From Bacteroidota bacterium (GTDB lineage Bacteria > Bacteroidota > Bacteroidia > Chitinophagales > Chitinophagaceae): a DNA stretch of 7,695 nt. The notes under the pieces are model-generated. The model did not search any database, was not told the DNA's origin, and saw nothing but the letters and a program-made list of their open reading frames with translations. Shown piece by piece: positions 7,118-7,695 of this stretch. The stretch spans positions 8,669-16,363 of the forward strand of contig JAPLER010000128.1 of assembly GCA_026391115.1 (NCBI GenBank), in the 5' to 3' direction. Position numbers and translations under genes: made by a program. Positions within the stretch are counted from its first letter, which is position 1; each line of letters starts with the position of its first letter.

Positions 7118-7119
7118 TA
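7115..7119 (-). promoter_or_regulatory. TAATG stop/start overlap between esterase and alginate-lyase-type gene
   Basis: The esterase TAA (7119-7117) and the lyase ATG (7117-7115) share one base, forming TAATG. This favours termination-reinitiation and one transcript. It also fixes the lyase start, which is followed at once by a basic-then-hydrophobic signal peptide. Confidence 0.8.
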
Positions 7120-7695
7120 GTTATTGATGATTTTCAAGTCGGTTAAAAATTTGATAATTGATTTGTTCAATTCAGTATTTTGTTCTTTGCTAAACTTTCC
7201 ATGAAGACCACCAGGTATTGTTACAAATTCACTTTTTGCACCTACTTCATCAAACTTGCTTTTTAATGCAACAGATTGTTGGTAAGGTACTGTAGGATCG
7301 GCATCTCCATGAACAATAAATGTTGGTGGACTTGTTTTTTTAACATAATAGATTGGCGATACAGATTTTGCAAATACTGAATCTTTAGCTTTTTCACCCA
7401 ACCAATTTGTAGCAGATTTGCTGGTAATATTTTTACCATAAGCCCAATCCCAAACATCTGTTATGCCATACTTATCAATAATGGCAGCAATGGTGTAATT
7501 CTTTACATTTTTATATTGTCCATCAAATACATTTTGGTTTTGCAACAAGCCTCCCATTAATGCCAAATGCCCACCAGCACTGCCACCCATTACAACAATT
7601 TTATTAGGATCAATATTGTATTCTTTAGCATGTTGCACAATGTACAATATTGCAGCTCTAACATCTTCAACTGCTGCTGGAGCTTTAGCTTGCGA
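7117..7695 (-). CDS. Alpha/beta-hydrolase esterase, C-terminal part (5' end outside window)
   Basis: The frame is open to the right edge and shows 192 residues; the first visible residues are SQAKAPAAVEDVRAAILYIV. The nucleophile elbow GGSAGGHLA has its Ser codon at 7581-7579. The acid Asp is likely the second Asp of HGDADPTVP (codon 7299-7297). The His is in GGLHGKF (codon 7203-7201). This order and the GGSAGGHLA form match carboxylesterase/lipase-type hydrolases of the BD-FAE/acetyl-esterase group. The usual HGG oxyanion motif and any signal peptide would lie upstream, outside the window. Its stop overlaps the lyase start, so it is probably the upstream member of the same operon. In a polysaccharide locus it may remove acetyl or other acyl groups before or after lyase attack; that role is inferred from context, since such hydrolases cannot be assigned substrates by motif. 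Confidence 0.88.
   Translation of the reverse strand, partial: SQAKAPAAVEDVRAAILYIVQHAKEYNIDPNKIVVMGGSAGGHLALMGGLLQNQNVFDGQYKNVKNYTIAAIIDKYGITDVWDWAYGKNITSKSATNWLGEKAKDSVFAKSVSPIYYVKKTSPPTFIVHGDADPTVPYQQSVALKSKFDEVGAKSEFVTIPGGLHGKFSKEQNTELNKSIIKFLTDLKIINN

Noticed and set aside
6876..7127. Plus-strand open frame of 83 codons
   Set aside because: It lies antisense to the signal peptide and N-terminus of the alginate-lyase-type gene, which has recognisable family motifs. It shows no motif of its own.
7263..7457. Second minus-strand frame of 64 codons inside the esterase
   Set aside because: It is a shifted-frame shadow of the alpha/beta-hydrolase, whose catalytic motifs are in the other frame.

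Overview
The window looks like a piece of a Bacteroidota chromosome (Chitinophagales, Sphingobacteria or Flavobacteria-like). Evidence: AT-rich coding sequence, no clear Shine-Dalgarno sites, a C-terminal type IX secretion (T9SS) sorting domain with a YPNP motif, and Bacteroidota-style Thr/Asn-rich extracellular repeats of the form SIC..LPYSWNG..AGTYTF..GCDSTATL. The exact taxon cannot be read from the sequence.

Every real gene is on the minus strand, so the locus reads from right to left. The genes are packed like one operon. (1) 7695-7117: the C-terminal part of an alpha/beta-hydrolase esterase, cut by the window edge. (2) 7117-6022: a secreted alginate-lyase-type (PF05426-like) protein broken into two pieces by an internal deletion that also shifts the frame. 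(3) 6025-4181: a secreted PL6 (chondroitinase B/alginate lyase superfamily) parallel beta-helix lyase. An in-frame TAA ends it, but the same frame continues through the rest of an FN3-like domain and a complete T9SS sorting domain to 3821. (4) 3803-1, running off the left edge: a giant secreted protein with a second PL6 domain, then an IPT/TIG domain, two Cys/Trp repeats, a LamG-like domain and at least seven 51-52-residue repeats. Junctions are TAATG (esterase/lyase), ATGA (lyase/PL6) and a 17-bp gap (PL6/giant PL6), so no internal promoter or terminator is visible.

Together the genes suggest breakdown of an acidic, uronate-containing polysaccharide outside the cell: two PL6 lyases, one alginate-lyase-type enzyme and a possible deacylating esterase. 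The substrate (alginate, a glycosaminoglycan or another uronan) cannot be fixed. No SusC/SusD pair or regulator lies in the window.

The most notable points are: a likely one-base nonsense change that separates a lyase from its secretion signal; a 102-bp in-frame duplication inside the same lyase with mostly synonymous divergence; two PL6 paralogues that share a linker and then switch to unrelated C-terminal tails; a homogeneous repeat array with a higher-order pattern; and loss of the segment expected to hold the catalytic Asn-His motif in the neighbouring lyase. Two lesions in adjacent genes mean either real decay of the locus or sequence errors; raw reads would decide.
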